From Thermomucor indicae-seudaticae (Eukaryota; Mucoromycota; Mucoromycetes; Mucorales; Lichtheimiaceae), in assembly GCA_000787465.1 (NCBI GenBank), contig JSYX01000239.1, positions 1-49,061 on the forward strand: a stretch of 49,061 bases of DNA, in the 5' to 3' direction. The notes under the pieces are model-generated. The model did no database searches and was not told the origin of the DNA. It saw only the letters and a list, made by a program, of their open reading frames with translations. This document shows positions 24,171 to 36,927 of the stretch, piece by piece. The translations under genes and the position numbers were made by a program. Position 1 is the first letter of the stretch. Every line of letters begins with the position of its first letter.

Positions 24171-24565
24171 AAACAGACTTGGGTGGTGGTGTACCAGGGG
24201 CAACCTGCCTAATGAGGTAGAAAACTTGTTGTTTGGGTCCCATCATGGTTGAAGGCTGTCTTTTTGCTCAGAACCCACACCGTGTGTGTGTATGTGTGTC
24301 CTGAGCGAACCCAGGCGATATTTGTGTCTCCATCATATCTTTTATTTTTTTCTTCACTTCTTTCTCTTTTCTTTTTTCCTTCCCTCTTTTTCACCCCCTT
24401 GACGACATATCATTCTTTTTTATACCTGGCAACAAATTACTTATTAATAACGATACCCGGGCAACACACACACTTAAACAATAAATTCGGTGGAAACGTC
24501 CCTTTTTTACCCTTTTTTCGCACTATCAAAAAAAAGGAAGAAAAAAGAGAAAATACATCAACAAA
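24171..24565. promoter_or_regulatory. Upstream region of the G-alpha gene
   Basis: 395 bp with a TG repeat (24282-24299), long pyrimidine tracts (24338-24402) and a purine-rich leader directly before the ATG. This is typical of a well-expressed fungal gene; no clear TATA box is seen. Confidence 0.5.
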
Positions 24566-25798
24566 ATGGGTTGCTGTCAGTCAGCCGAACGTGTGGAAGA
24601 AAAGCAGCGTAATCAAGAGATTGAAGCACAAATCAAGCGTGACCGTGCTAACATGAAGATGGAGATAAAGATGCTGTTGTTAGGTAGGTAACTCGAGGAT
24701 ATATGTCTTTGCGGGGCGGGGATAGGGCTGATGATGATGATGATGATGATGATTGTAGGCGCTGGAGAGTCTGGCAAGTCAACGATTTTGAAGCAGATGA
24801 AGCTTATTCATGACGGCGGATACACACCGGAGGAACGGGAAAGTTTCAAAGAAGTGATATTTAGCAATACGATTCAGTCGATGCGAGTGACGCTTGAAGC
24901 GATGCAGACGTTAGGGATCACTTTCCGCAACCCTGAGAATGAGGTTCATCGACGTCTTGTTCTGGAAGCGCCACCCCAAGTAGACTATTTGGGACACGAA
25001 CTCGTGGAAGCGATTGCGAGCTTATGGGATGACCCCGCGGTCCGTGAATGCGTGGACCGAGCCAATGAATTCCAGCTGAATGACTCGGCGCGATAGTAAG
25101 TAGTACAAGAAAAATTGGGTCCACAACACACAGAAAAAAAAATTTTAGCAGGCTCTTTTTATTTTTTTCTATATAACTCACTTTTTTTTTAAAGTTACTT
25201 TGATTCGATTTTACGTATCGGCCAACCGCATTATATTCCAAGCGATCAGGATGTCCTGCGATCGAGAGTAAAGACGACGGGTATCACAGAGACGACGTTC
25301 GTGATTGGCGATCTCACGTACCGCATGGTCGATGTCGGTGGACAACGGTCGGAGCGCAAGAAATGGATCCACTGCTTTGAAAATGTGACGACGCTCTTGT
25401 TCCTGGTCGCGATCTCCGAATACGATCAGGCCCTGTTTGAAGACGCATCCGTGAACCGGCTGCAGGAATCGCTCACCCTCTTTGACTCGATCTGCAACTC
25501 GCGCTGGTTTATTCAGACCTCCATCATCTTGTTCCTCAACAAGATTGACCTCTTTGCCGAAAAGTTGCCCCGAAGCCCGCTCTCCCGCTACTTTGAGGAT
25601 TACAAGGGCGGCGATCGATACGACTCAGCTTGCCAATACCTCCTGCAAAAGTTTGTATCCCTCAACACTCGAGCGGATACCAAACAGATCTACACTCACT
25701 TTACTTGCGCCACCGACACAAAACAGATCAAGTTCGTTATGAACGCTGTCAACAATATCATTATGCACGAAAACTTGGCAAAGGAAGGCTTGCTATAA
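24566..25798 (+). CDS. Heterotrimeric G-protein alpha subunit, 352 aa
   Basis: Exons 24566-24683, 24759-25095 and 25195-25798. The protein starts MGCC, with Gly2 for myristoylation and Cys3/Cys4 for palmitoylation, so it should sit at the plasma membrane. GTPase motifs are intact: P-loop GAGESGKS (40-47), switch I Arg176 with TTGITET, DVGGQRSERKKW (198-209) with catalytic Gln202, NKID (267-270) and TCATDTKQ. The length is normal for the family. The C terminus, which selects the receptor, ends LAKEGLL; the fourth residue from the end is Glu, not the Cys modified by pertussis toxin in Gαi. The first intron holds eight GAT repeats. I cannot assign it to a named fungal Gα subgroup. It is convergent with the Rap-GAP gene. 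Confidence 0.97.
24730..24753 (+). repeat. (GAT)8 in G-alpha intron 1
   Basis: Eight exact GAT units end five bases before the acceptor AG of intron 24684-24758, occupying the usual place of the branch point and pyrimidine tract. Confidence 0.9.
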
Positions 25799-26169
25799 TC
25801 TGGCCCCCCTTATAATGTAAGCTCTCTCTCTCTCTCAACACACACAACCAACAAAAATATTATTCCAGAGAAAGATAAAGCTTTGGCCTTTCTCTCTCTA
25901 TCATATCTTGCTTTGCATACCTCTCCATCTTGTACACCTCTGTCATTATCGCTTTATTATTCTCTTTTTTCTTCTTCTTTTCTTCTTTAACCTTTTTTTC
26001 TCTCTCTCTATCTGCCTACGTTTTACATACAACGCAACCATACAAGTATTTCCTTTTTTACGTATTTTGGTTTTCTCCCAAAAATATACGCCCTGCCTCA
26101 CATCCCACTTTTTCACCAAAAAGAAATGATAAAGTATCAACGATAATCGACAAGGGGGTGGGTATCTTC
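25799..26169. other. 3'-3' intergenic region
   Basis: 371 bp between convergent G-alpha and Rap-GAP genes, rich in T and CT repeats (25819-25836, 25999-26010). No gene seen. Confidence 0.6.
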
Positions 26170-28936
26170 CTAGTCTCCGCTCTGGATCAGTTTCCCGGTT
26201 GGGTCCATCGTGAATGCCTTTGAACGTATCAGTCCGCCAGCTGCATGCAGGGCAAGCGCAGAAGATGGTGGTGGTGGTGGTGGTGGTTGTTGGTGACGAC
26301 TGGTTCGACGACCCATCACACTCGTGACGAGGTTTTGTGCTCGAGATCGAATACCGCCCGTTACGCTACTCGTTTCGTTTGTGGAATAGTGAGTTGATGG
26401 TCTAGGTAGACTGGTAAACCTGCTCCTCGATCGAGTCATGTTCTTGCAATTTTCGGTGCTGCCGGTGCTTTTGCTGGCCTTGATAGATAAAGGATGCTGG
26501 CTTTTCCCTTCAGCTGAATCAATAGCAGACACAGAACGTGGTGGATGTTCCTCAGCGGTGGTATGTTGTTGGTGTAGAGGAGAAGCCCCACGACTGCTGG
26601 GATTTGAATAGTCCCAGGGCACTGGTGATCCGCTGCCTTGTGGGCTACTCCCTGTATTACTACTCTTCCGCCGTCCTAGGTTTTTCCAATCTCGTAACAT
26701 GCTGGATCGTGAAGAAGTAGGAACAGGCAGTGGACGAATATCAGGTGTCATGGGTCGAGGTGGATGGTCACTCAATGCTGCCCGCAAGCTACGCATATTG
26801 CCTCTGGGTACCCTTTGCGCACCTGCAGACTTGGGACGCTCCAACCGCTTATCATCATCATCATCACTCGCATCGTTTCTGTTGTTGTTATTGTTGCGAT
26901 CCAAGGGTGCTTCCGAAAACTTTAAGCCTATTTCGCCCAAAGCTTGAAGAACGCTTGCACGAGCCCTGCTGTTGGGTACACTGAGCTTCTCTGATGTCTT
27001 GAGTGCTGCATTCTCTGCGTTAATCACTAGGCAGATATGAGTGAATTACAATGATGATAAGCAAATTGCCACATGTATATAAGTACACACATTTGAGCAA
27101 GATAAATTCTCTCAAGTGATGCTCGTCATAGATCACGGATGGGCTTGGTAATAACGGTCTGCATTCCTGAACGTCCTTTTTCGACGCAACCTGGATCCTA
27201 AAGTCCAATCATGCGCATTGAGCTTTTTGGATAGTAAACGCTACTGTTTTGGAGCATCGTATGTACCTCCAGGCTTCTCGTCCATTTACGCTGTCTGGTC
27301 GGATTATGATGTAGACGTGCAAGAACTGGGACCGAATGATATCAGGATCGAATGTAGGTTCATCCCCTTCAACAAAGACAATGCATACGATATCTGCGCA
27401 TGCGATACGGTTACACATGTGGGCTTCTTATTCTTCCCATGCTCGGCTTACCATTGCCAATATACCGTTTGCGGTTCACTTGTTGCTTGTCGTTGTCTCT
27501 CCAAGGCATTAAGGGCGCAACATGGAACATGATTTCACATTCCCGCCAGGATGCAGCATAAGAGGTCTTTCCCGATTCCCCAGCTTTTTGATATCATCAT
27601 AAGTTTTCAATAACTGCTCTTGTCATTCTTGTTTTGGAGCCTTACTTTTTGTATCTAAACCTGCTGCGTATCCTTTGTATCCTTCCAGTTCGACAGGTTT
27701 GCCTAGTATATTCAGGAACCGTTCCAGCGGCGCCGACAGATCAGAGTTGGCAAACCATTCCTCTTCGGTCCTTTGTCCGTTGCGAACAGTCAAGACACCA
27801 AACTTGTAGAACTTTTGAACCTTTGGTTGAAGAAAAGACGCTTATTTCTCAGAAAGCCTGATTCCAGGCGTATATGTTTTACCTCCATTTCGTCGAAACA
27901 CATCAAGTCCTTTTCCAAGCCTGCCAGTATGGTTGCTTCAGCACTCAATTCTCGAAAGTGGCGAAAATCCAGGTCCTCATATGCAGCCTTCACCGCAGCC
28001 CTCATGATCCTTGTCGCATGATGACGGACCTGTGCATGACTGCTCGCGTTCGCACCGCTTATGATGGCAGAGGAGATACTTCGAAGCGGTCGGCGTCGAT
28101 TGCGCTTCTGGTCGCTAACCGGCAAGCCACAATCAAGACTTTGTCCTTTTCCCTGTTGTTCCAAACGCGATTCGGTTTCCTTGGCCGTTTTCTCTTTGAC
28201 AATGTGTCGAGAGCTATGCAGAATATTCTGATGTATTGCCGTCAACAAAAGAAAATTTGAAACGCTCGTTGATTTCTATCTACCTCTATTCCGCGTGCAA
28301 TAATACGGTATCGGTTCGCTTTTGGTTCTTTATCTGCGCGCTCCTTGACGACCGATATGATGACGACGGGGGATGCATTCTCGTCCTGAGAGGAGCGACC
28401 AATGAGGGTGATATAGGGTTTACCGACGAAATAGTGTCGAAACCAGAAAGGCTTTTGATCTGGAAACGTGGATGTATCCAATGTTTTTGTGGGAGGCAGA
28501 ATCCTTGGCTTCTCAAGTTGGAATTCCCGAAACTGGGAACGGACCAAAGACGGTGATTTGGCAATATGAAGCCTGCACTCGTCGCAGATCGCTTGTATCT
28601 GTCGCACCTGTCAATCAATCAACCGGAGTTACCTTGTGTGTGGCTAGAGCGAGCCCACACACTCAGTGGGGTGGGAAATTTTTTTTTACTTGCCACTTGT
28701 TCCGAAGCCTTGCGGGTTCTGAGTGCTTGTATTCGACTTTTGAGATTGTCGGACACGTAAGCAGGCACGTCAAGCGCACCGACGAGGATCGTAATGCTGT
28801 CCAGCGCAATGGCGACATTACGCACCATCTCCTCCTCTTCTACCGAGCCAGTTCCAACAAAAGAGTCAAAGATGGTGGCACAGTGCTCTGACACCCAATC
28901 GCAGCATTCTTGAGCTGTCGGTGGAGGTGTCGTCAT
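26170..28936 (-). CDS. Rap/Ran-GAP domain protein, 762 aa
   Basis: Minus-strand exons 28936-28697, 28607-28284, 28227-27883, 27802-27646, 27583-27452, 27393-27267, 27197-27091 and 27026-26170. Residues ~300-490 form a Rap-GAP domain: FGVLTVRNGQRTEEEWF, GLDTKTGESGKTSY, EIMFHVAPLMPW, RKRYIGND followed by IVCIVFVEGDEPTFDPDII, and REFILLKLINAENAALK. The Asn in IGND (~399) corresponds to the asparagine thumb that drives GTP hydrolysis in Rap1GAP and tuberin. The N-terminal ~290 residues are helical with no named domain; the C-terminal ~270 are Ser/Pro-rich with a Pro run. It probably inactivates a Rap/Rsr1-like GTPase. The first splice uses a weak donor (gtggca, 28696), chosen because it keeps frame. 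Confidence 0.9.
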
Positions 28937-29183
28937 AGTGCTGCCCACAAAGGAAAAGAGAGAGTGTGTGGTCAGCCAGTCGAGGAAGAAGAAAAGGAGA
29001 AGGGTTTGTTCAATTGTAGGGAGAGCATGGTCTTTTACTTGTGATCTTTTTTTGTGTGGTCAATGTAAATTGGCTATAATTGCTGCATAAATCACCGCGT
29101 GCGTATAACTTTATCATCTTCGCGACGTATATTTTCCTTTTTGACTGTACCTAATAGCTTTGAAGTGAAGCGGACCATACGTG

Positions 29184-29414
29184 TTAAAGGATATTCATTG
29201 CTATCATTACAGAGGTGCAATCCAATAGCTGACGACACCGAGCTCTAGCGGTCGCAAAGCTTTTGGGTTGGTCAACCATGGACTGTTTATGGCAATTAAC
29301 ATTCGTTTCCATAACAAGCTTAACCAGGGCAGACGAATTGCCACGGAGTGCACGCTCAACGGCTTCCTGCGAAACTGGCAACAAAGGACTTGTTCCATGC
29401 ATTTGCTGATGCAT
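29184..29414 (-). CDS. Short hypothetical frame, 76 aa, doubtful
   Basis: ATG to stop on the minus strand. The composition is protein-like (VSQEAVERALRGNSSALVKL), with no recognised family. It could be an exon of the same lost or unresolved gene as 29640-29891. Given low as it has no support beyond composition. Confidence 0.2.
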   Translation of the reverse strand: MHQQMHGTSPLLPVSQEAVERALRGNSSALVKLVMETNVNCHKQSMVDQPKSFATARARCRQLLDCTSVMIAMNIL

Positions 29415-29480
29415 GATTCCTGGCAGTTTCGTTATGAGACTTCCTTAAATAAAGCTGTCGCCTGAAAAGGGTGGCCATCT

Positions 29481-29500
29481 AGCACTGCAAAAAAAGTGCT
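29481..29500. repeat. Small hairpin AGCACT/AGTGCT
   Basis: AGCACT-GCAAAAAA-AGTGCT: a six-pair stem with an A-rich loop, 13 bp before a larger two-part hairpin. Confidence 0.6.
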
Positions 29501-29512
29501 GCCTCAATATAC

Positions 29513-29573
29513 TGAGACAGTCTTGGGACAGTATTGAGACGAAAAGTTTCAATACGATTACAGTACTGTCTCA
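29513..29573. repeat. Nested two-stem hairpin, possible mobile-element footprint
   Basis: Outer stem TGAGACAGT (29513-29521) pairs with ACTGTCTCA (29565-29573). Inner stem GTATTGAGAC (29531-29540) pairs with GTTTCAATAC (29546-29555) with one G-T wobble around a GAAAA loop. The two stems share the words TTGAGAC and ACAGTA, so the block is a repeat folded on itself. It may be a MITE remnant or encode a structured RNA. Confidence 0.65.
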
Positions 29574-29639
29574 AGAATTAGGACAGAAATATGAAATTGT
29601 CATCAATGACATGCAAGTGGTGAGCGAAGGGGGTATCCT

Positions 29640-29891
29640 TTATATAGAACGCCGCACAGGCTTTCTCCTACTGTCGAATTTCTGTAACAGACCATTGTCG
29701 TGCAATGGATCGTCTGTGTGAAAGCTAAAGAGCTCATTGGTAGAAGTGAACGTATCTACCGCGATTTGTTTGATTTGGCAGTTCGTTGACAGGAGCTTCC
29801 TCAGATACTCCAAGTTGGTCGTTAAGCCAGCAAAATCAATGCATGCGAGACAGATGTCGCACTTAGCCGCCTGGATATAGTGGCAAAATAT
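29640..29891 (-). pseudogene. Exon-like open frame, orphan or relic
   Basis: Minus-strand frame of 83 codons with no ATG, bounded by TAG upstream (itself a plausible acceptor, atcatag) and TAA at 29640-29642. The composition is convincingly protein-like: CDICLACIDFAGL, then LEYLRKLLSTNCQIKQIAVD and ELFSFHTDD. The LEYLRKLL part recalls leucine-rich repeat or F-box proteins, without proof. No upstream exon with an ATG could be joined, so it is either the last exon of an unresolved gene or a decayed fragment. Confidence 0.35.
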
Positions 29892-29938
29892 CTATGATGG
29901 TCACGTTTAATTAATAAGGGAAGACAGTTTTTCCTGCT

Positions 29939-29971
29939 GTCCAACATTGGACCAAAAGTCCAATTTTGGAC
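29939..29971. repeat. Alternating GTCCAA/TTGGAC inverted repeats
   Basis: GTCCAA-CA-TTGGAC-CAAAA-GTCCAA-TT-TTGGAC: two copies of each half-site alternate, so three different hairpins can form. It lies 128 bp upstream of the mL44 ATG and could be a paired binding site or a repeat end. Confidence 0.65.
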
Positions 29972-30098
29972 CGGTCGGAATAGTACCCATTAAAAACAGT
30001 AAACCTCTACTGCAGGACGTCACAGACCATTTTGGAGAGCTTGCCTGGTGGCTGATTTACCTGGAGTCCCGAAATTTATAAAGTTACCTCAAAAGAAC

Positions 30099-31331
30099 AT
30101 GTCCAGGGCATTGAGCCAATTTCGGTGCAATGTGCTGAACAGCACGCTTATGCGCAGTAATTATGAGCAGCCGCGACTGTGTCCTACAAAGGGGGAGGTT
30201 TTACTGAGGCGAATTCCTGTTGTCTTTTTGTTAGCCGCGTATTCCCCTGCTGAATCGGTAGCCTTCTTCCACTCGAGCATTGTACGACGAGCCGCATACG
30301 AAGCAGAGCATGCCGAGAATGCATCCAAAAACCCAGCACTGTCTGCGTTTGGTGCACGACTAGGACTCGGCAGCCTTAGCCCTACCACCCTTCAACAGGC
30401 GGTAACACACATGTCAAAGAACGATCTTAAGAACAATGCAAAGCTGGTTCACCTTGGTACGGCAGCCATATGCGATCCTTGTTTGTTGGACGGACCAACT
30501 GAGCGCATATTCGTTAGGCAAGCGTGCGGCCGGCTTGTTTGTCTGTGAATACTTTTATAGCAAATATCCGGTGATGCACGCTGATGCGATTCAGAGTGCG
30601 GCACACGCATATCTCCGGACCGCATCCTTGGCGCGTATGGCCCAGGAAGCTGGAATACAAGACGTCATGCTTTTTGAGCGAGAGGTAAGAGAGGGAAAAC
30701 TTTTGCTGACATGTGGTACCAGGGCTGACCTTGGATATGTAAAGTACTGCAATCAACGCAGAGCCTTGTCCGAATGCTTTTTTGCTCTGATTGGTGCAGT
30801 CTATCAAGAGAAAGGTCCTGAAGCAGCCAAGGAGTTTATACACGGTCATATTCTATCACGGCCTTGCGACCTTACACGGGTATTTAAGGTCGATAACCCC
30901 AAGCATCGGCTTTCGACTCTGTTACGAAACCTGAAAAAGGAACCGGCCACATCACGGTTGCTTTCAGAAACAGGTCGTTTATCAGCGTCCCCCGTCTTTG
31001 TCGTTGGCGTGTTTTCTGGACAAGAAAAATTGGGAGAAGGTACGCTCAGATTGCCCCCCTTGTTCATTTGTATTTGGCTGTTTTGACTGGTAATGTATGG
31101 TTGTATATAGGATTTGGAAGCTCGCTCAAGATGGCGGAACATCGGGTATGTACAGAACGATAAATCATGAGTGTGTCCTGTGATTCTAACCAATTCGGTG
31201 GATAGGCTTGTCAAGATGCATTGAAGAACTATTATGGAAAAGAGGAAAAGGACTTTACGTTGCCGTCGGATGCTGAACGTGTTGAGAATTACAAACCACC
31301 TGCACTGTATTACGCCGAAGGAAACCTTTAG
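30099..31331 (+). CDS. MRPL3: Mitochondrial ribosomal large-subunit protein mL44 (yeast MRPL3 type)
   Basis: Exons 30099-30456, 30518-30684, 30745-31039, 31111-31145 and 31206-31331 give 326 aa. mL44 is a structural protein of the mitochondrial 54S subunit built from an inactive RNase III-like domain and a double-stranded RNA-binding fold. Seen: a basic N terminus for import; NPALSAFGARLGLGSLSPTT; LVHLGKRAAGLFVCEYFYSK; ALSECFFALIGAVYQEKGPE; and the dsRBD-like end SSLKMAEHRACQDALKNYYG. The acidic catalytic signature of true RNase III is not seen, as expected. The 60-bp intron 30685-30744 is inferred from its gtaaga donor; reading through it would add 20 residues. It is convergent with the SDF2-like gene. 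Confidence 0.88.
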
Positions 31332-31440
31332 ATTCCTTTAATGAACCGCATATAGGCCATGTAACCTGAATGGAAAAAAAGTTGTTTATAAAGAGAACTC
31401 TTGACTTTCTGTAAATCTATGCGATGAGGCTAATAGCCAG

Positions 31441-32367
31441 TTAGTCGAGGTCTTGCGGTGGGGCATAATAGACACCTTCCTGTATCGAATTCATTATTAA
31501 ATTGGGACATGGCGAAGGGCCTGAAGCAATATGCATTACATACCTGCGCTGCCCATCGGGTATTGGTTGATGTGGATTTTGTCGCTGCAACTTCCAGCTG
31601 ACCGGGGATAGGGTGGCCGTATTTGTGGTTTAGGCTGGATGTCAAGTATGCTTTGCTGTCGACGTGCATCAGTTGTACGGGGTCTTCTCGTAGCCAGTAT
31701 TTTCGAGCGCTGTTGACACATTCGACAACCCAGTTGTCTCCTGCTCGTTGACTTTTTCAGCCCAAGCAACACGGCTATCTGTTTCGCGTCCTTCTTTACC
31801 TGAATCTTGTCCGTCAAAGCAGCTGACCTCCTGCTGACGTGATAATGGAGAAGGATGAAGGTGACTATGTAGATAGCCCTTTGTGTTCACGTGCCGCAAT
31901 CGTATCGTTGATCCACAGGGGATGGGTTCACTACAGTAAGTCTATAAATTACCCTGTCTTTAAAGATTTACGTGTTGCCCATCGCCATTACCCGCGCTTG
32001 CATTGTCTTCCTAAGCCGGCACGCACAAGCCAAAAGCTGTTGCTATCGTCAGCTTCCGGAAACGCGGTGATCGATTGCTGTCCTGAGCCGCTGCCTAGGA
32101 ACTACTTTGTCAGCCTCATACTGACGCATGGGTTACGCGACCATACCATAGGAGACTCCATGAGAATGAAGTTTATAACCAGTAGATTCGCTGGTCAGTT
32201 TGATGGTGCTGCCACAAGTGACCATTTCGAACCCTGTAAGATGTTCTAGATCAGGTGTTCTGCAGAAATCAATAAACAGCGATTTGCTCACCATCTTCGA
32301 GTTCTGGTGCATTTGTTGCAGCCAGAGCAAGAGGTAACAGGAGCCACGTCAGCAAAGTACTTTTCAT
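31441..32367 (-). CDS. SDF2-like secretory-pathway protein with MIR domains, 210 aa
   Basis: Minus-strand exons 32367-32292, 32233-32147, 32094-31992, 31930-31800, 31740-31544 and 31479-31441. A signal peptide (MKSTLLTWLLLPLALAA) is followed by three MIR repeats: GSTIKLTSESTGYKLHSHGV, then GSTIRLRHVNTKGYLHSHLH and LMHVDSKAYLTSSLNHKYG. QEVSCF and the WLREDPV segment match SDF2 family proteins, which act as ER chaperone partners, and related MIR modules of O-mannosyltransferases. It has no transmembrane catalytic part, so it is not a PMT. The C terminus PPQDLD lacks an HDEL-type retrieval signal, so retention must be by binding partners or it is secreted. The five introns of 52-64 bp all fit in phase. 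Confidence 0.93.
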
Positions 32368-32740
32368 ACTGACCCAGACGTGTTCAAGGCACTTTGGTCA
32401 ACTCAGTCTCTTGCAACTATGCTACGGGAGAATGATTATCCAGCCAATAAGAGCTCTTGGTTGCCCAAAGTTCTTAGAGTAACACTTATTCTCCATGCTG
32501 TGTAATTTCCATGAGTGAACTGAAACTTCTGAAACTTGGCTCCCGCAATATTGGATAATATGCAGTGAGACATGTTTAGGGAGTAAGAATAGATCCCTTT
32601 TGGGAATATCTTGAAATTTTTTTTCCAGGCCCATATAAAAAGGGCGTCACAGGGCATTTGTTTCCCAAATCACCTCTCTTTTTCCCTTCCCCTCCTCTTT
32701 TACGCAAGCAGTAAAAGACGGCCTTCTTCTCCCCTTCCAT
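32368..32740. promoter_or_regulatory. Divergent promoter of the SDF2-like and KDM4-like genes
   Basis: 373 bp between divergent starts. A TATA box at 32634-32639 (ccatataaaaaggg) lies 107 bp before the KDM4-like ATG and is followed by a pyrimidine-rich leader. No equally clear TATA box faces the SDF2-like gene. Confidence 0.5.
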
Positions 32741-35416
<2,676 letters not shown>

Positions 35417-35720
35417 AATCCTTGTATACATATAAAACTATTCTTGGCTTCAAGCCATTTGCGGTTGCAAAGCGGCAATCGTGTCAAACTTTAAATAGAT
35501 ATTCGGCCTGCCTGTATTTAGAAAATTCCAATAGTGCATCGTGCGCGAGTCCAAGTGGACAAGGAGCTCCTATTGAGAGCCTATCGCTTGAAACAGTCCA
35601 CCGCAAACGGGCTGGGGGCATAAACCAGATGTATCAGCTTTTGGACAGTAAAAGATCTCTCACCAAATAAAGCCGCTCAACCACTTCTTTTTTATTCAGC
35701 ACACGGGGTCCTGGCCAGCC
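35417..35720. other. Short intergenic region between co-directional genes
   Basis: 304 bp. An open frame (35422-35670, +) starts at TTG and has no recognised content. No clear promoter element was picked out. Confidence 0.4.
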
Positions 35721-36478
35721 ATGACGAACGAGCACCAGCGTCCATTGCATCCTGAACCTCCATTGCCTCAGTCAACCGGTACGCTTTTGACGCCGCCGCC
35801 GCCGCCCATTCCAAACGCCGAGAGCATTCAGTTTACAACGATACTGCCGACACTTCCTGTGCATCATGAAGCTGATCAAGAGGAGCAAACGACACCGACC
35901 AGGGCCGGTTTGCGCACCAAGCCTCGGCTCGTTCTATTAACCACGGTGGGCTGCTTCTGGGGCTTCAGCATTGGCTCATTTCTCGGAGGACGGCAGGCGG
36001 GTCTCCAGTACCTGGCCGAGAACGCTCATCGGCTCCCGACGACGGTGCAGGGCTGGTACTTTTACCACAAGACAAAAAACTACCGTATGATGCTGGGCGG
36101 CATCAAGCGTGGGATGCAGTATGCCGTCCGTACGGGAGGACTTTGTTTGGTCTATGGAGCGATCGAGGCAGGCTTGGACGATATACGAGGAGAGGCGGAT
36201 GTGGCGAATTCGGTGGTGGCCGGCCTGACGACTGGCACCTTGTTTTCAACGCTAGGCAAGTATAAGTTGCTCTTCTTGGTTTTCCCTTATTCACTGAGAG
36301 TTTTGCGTTGCATTACGTAGCCAAATTGACACGAGGCAGTTTCCGGTACTCGATCCTGTTTGGCGCCACTTTTGGACTGGTGGCAGGTGGTCTTTCGGAT
36401 ATCCATCGGTACATTTCTGGTCATCCGCCGTCTTACATTCGATGGCTTCAGTCTCGCATCTCGTCTTCCAAACAATAG
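35721..36478 (+). CDS. TIMMDC1/Tim17-Tim22-like mitochondrial membrane protein, 230 aa
   Basis: Exons 35721-36255 and 36321-36478. After a Pro-rich N terminus of ~70 residues come four hydrophobic, Gly-rich segments in Tim17/22/23 style: LLTTVGCFWGFSIGSFLGG, a second one around GGLCLVYGAIEAGLDDIRGE, SVVAGLTTGTLFST and SILFGATFGLVAGGLSD. The segment MMLGGIKRGMQYAVRTGG fits the loop that precedes helix 2. Among the family it most resembles TIMMDC1, an inner-membrane assembly factor of respiratory complex I. Function here is inferred from fold and length; a preprotein translocase relative is the alternative. The single intron (65 bp) starts with GC. Confidence 0.75.
36256..36320 (+). other. GC-AG intron in the TIMMDC1-like gene
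   Basis: TAG|GCAAGT donor and cgtag acceptor. The phase-1 join gives STLAKLTRGSF. The GT four bases downstream would shift the frame. Confidence 0.75.
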
Positions 36479-36927
36479 ATCATTTGTACAATATTCCATA
36501 TTAAAGCATCCTCTTTTTTTCACTCTAGTCAAATGGCGCCTCAGCTGACGTATAGGTAGGAGTGAATAGAAGAGAAGAAGAGGTGAGCGCAAGACTGTGG
36601 CGCTGCATGCACATAATATAAAAGCCGAGGCTGCTTTTTCTTTTCATATATAACAATCGAACCTTTTGTTCATTGGGTATGTGGATGATTGACTTGGGCC
36701 TTGTGCGTCATCAATCTAAAAGTCGTATTTTTATTTCGCGCATGAATTTCGTTCAGCACAACCCTCACAAAATCGCAGTTTGAGAAAGAGCAAGAGAGAG
36801 TCTCTTTTATTTTTTAAGCTACCATTTTACCCCAGTTTCACAATTATCCGGTGTAACGAGCGACGTTGTTGAAGAAAGAAAAAAAGCATTGGAATAGCAG
36901 TGATTGTGGGTGGGGAATCTTTCCGCC
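36479..36927. promoter_or_regulatory. Upstream region of the adenylyl cyclase homologue
   Basis: 449 bp downstream of the TIMMDC1-like gene. It holds GA-rich (36785-36800) and A-rich (36873-36886) tracts and a TATATAA near 36646-36652. No open frame of interest. Confidence 0.4.

Larger units (their letters stand above)
28937..30098. other. Divergent intergenic region with relics and hairpins
   Basis: 1162 bp between the Rap-GAP and mL44 start codons. Besides both promoters it holds a short minus frame (29184-29414), two hairpins (29481-29500, 29513-29573), an exon-like minus frame (29640-29891) and alternating inverted repeats (29939-29971). The mix looks like eroded mobile or duplicated sequence. 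Confidence 0.55.

Noticed and set aside
30685..30744. Reading through in mL44 without an intron
   Set aside because: Possible, as the frame stays open, but the gtaaga donor, ctgac branch-like site and typical 60-bp length favour splicing.
35422..35670. 82-residue frame downstream of the KDM4-like gene
   Set aside because: Starts at TTG, matches nothing and lies in a short intergenic gap.
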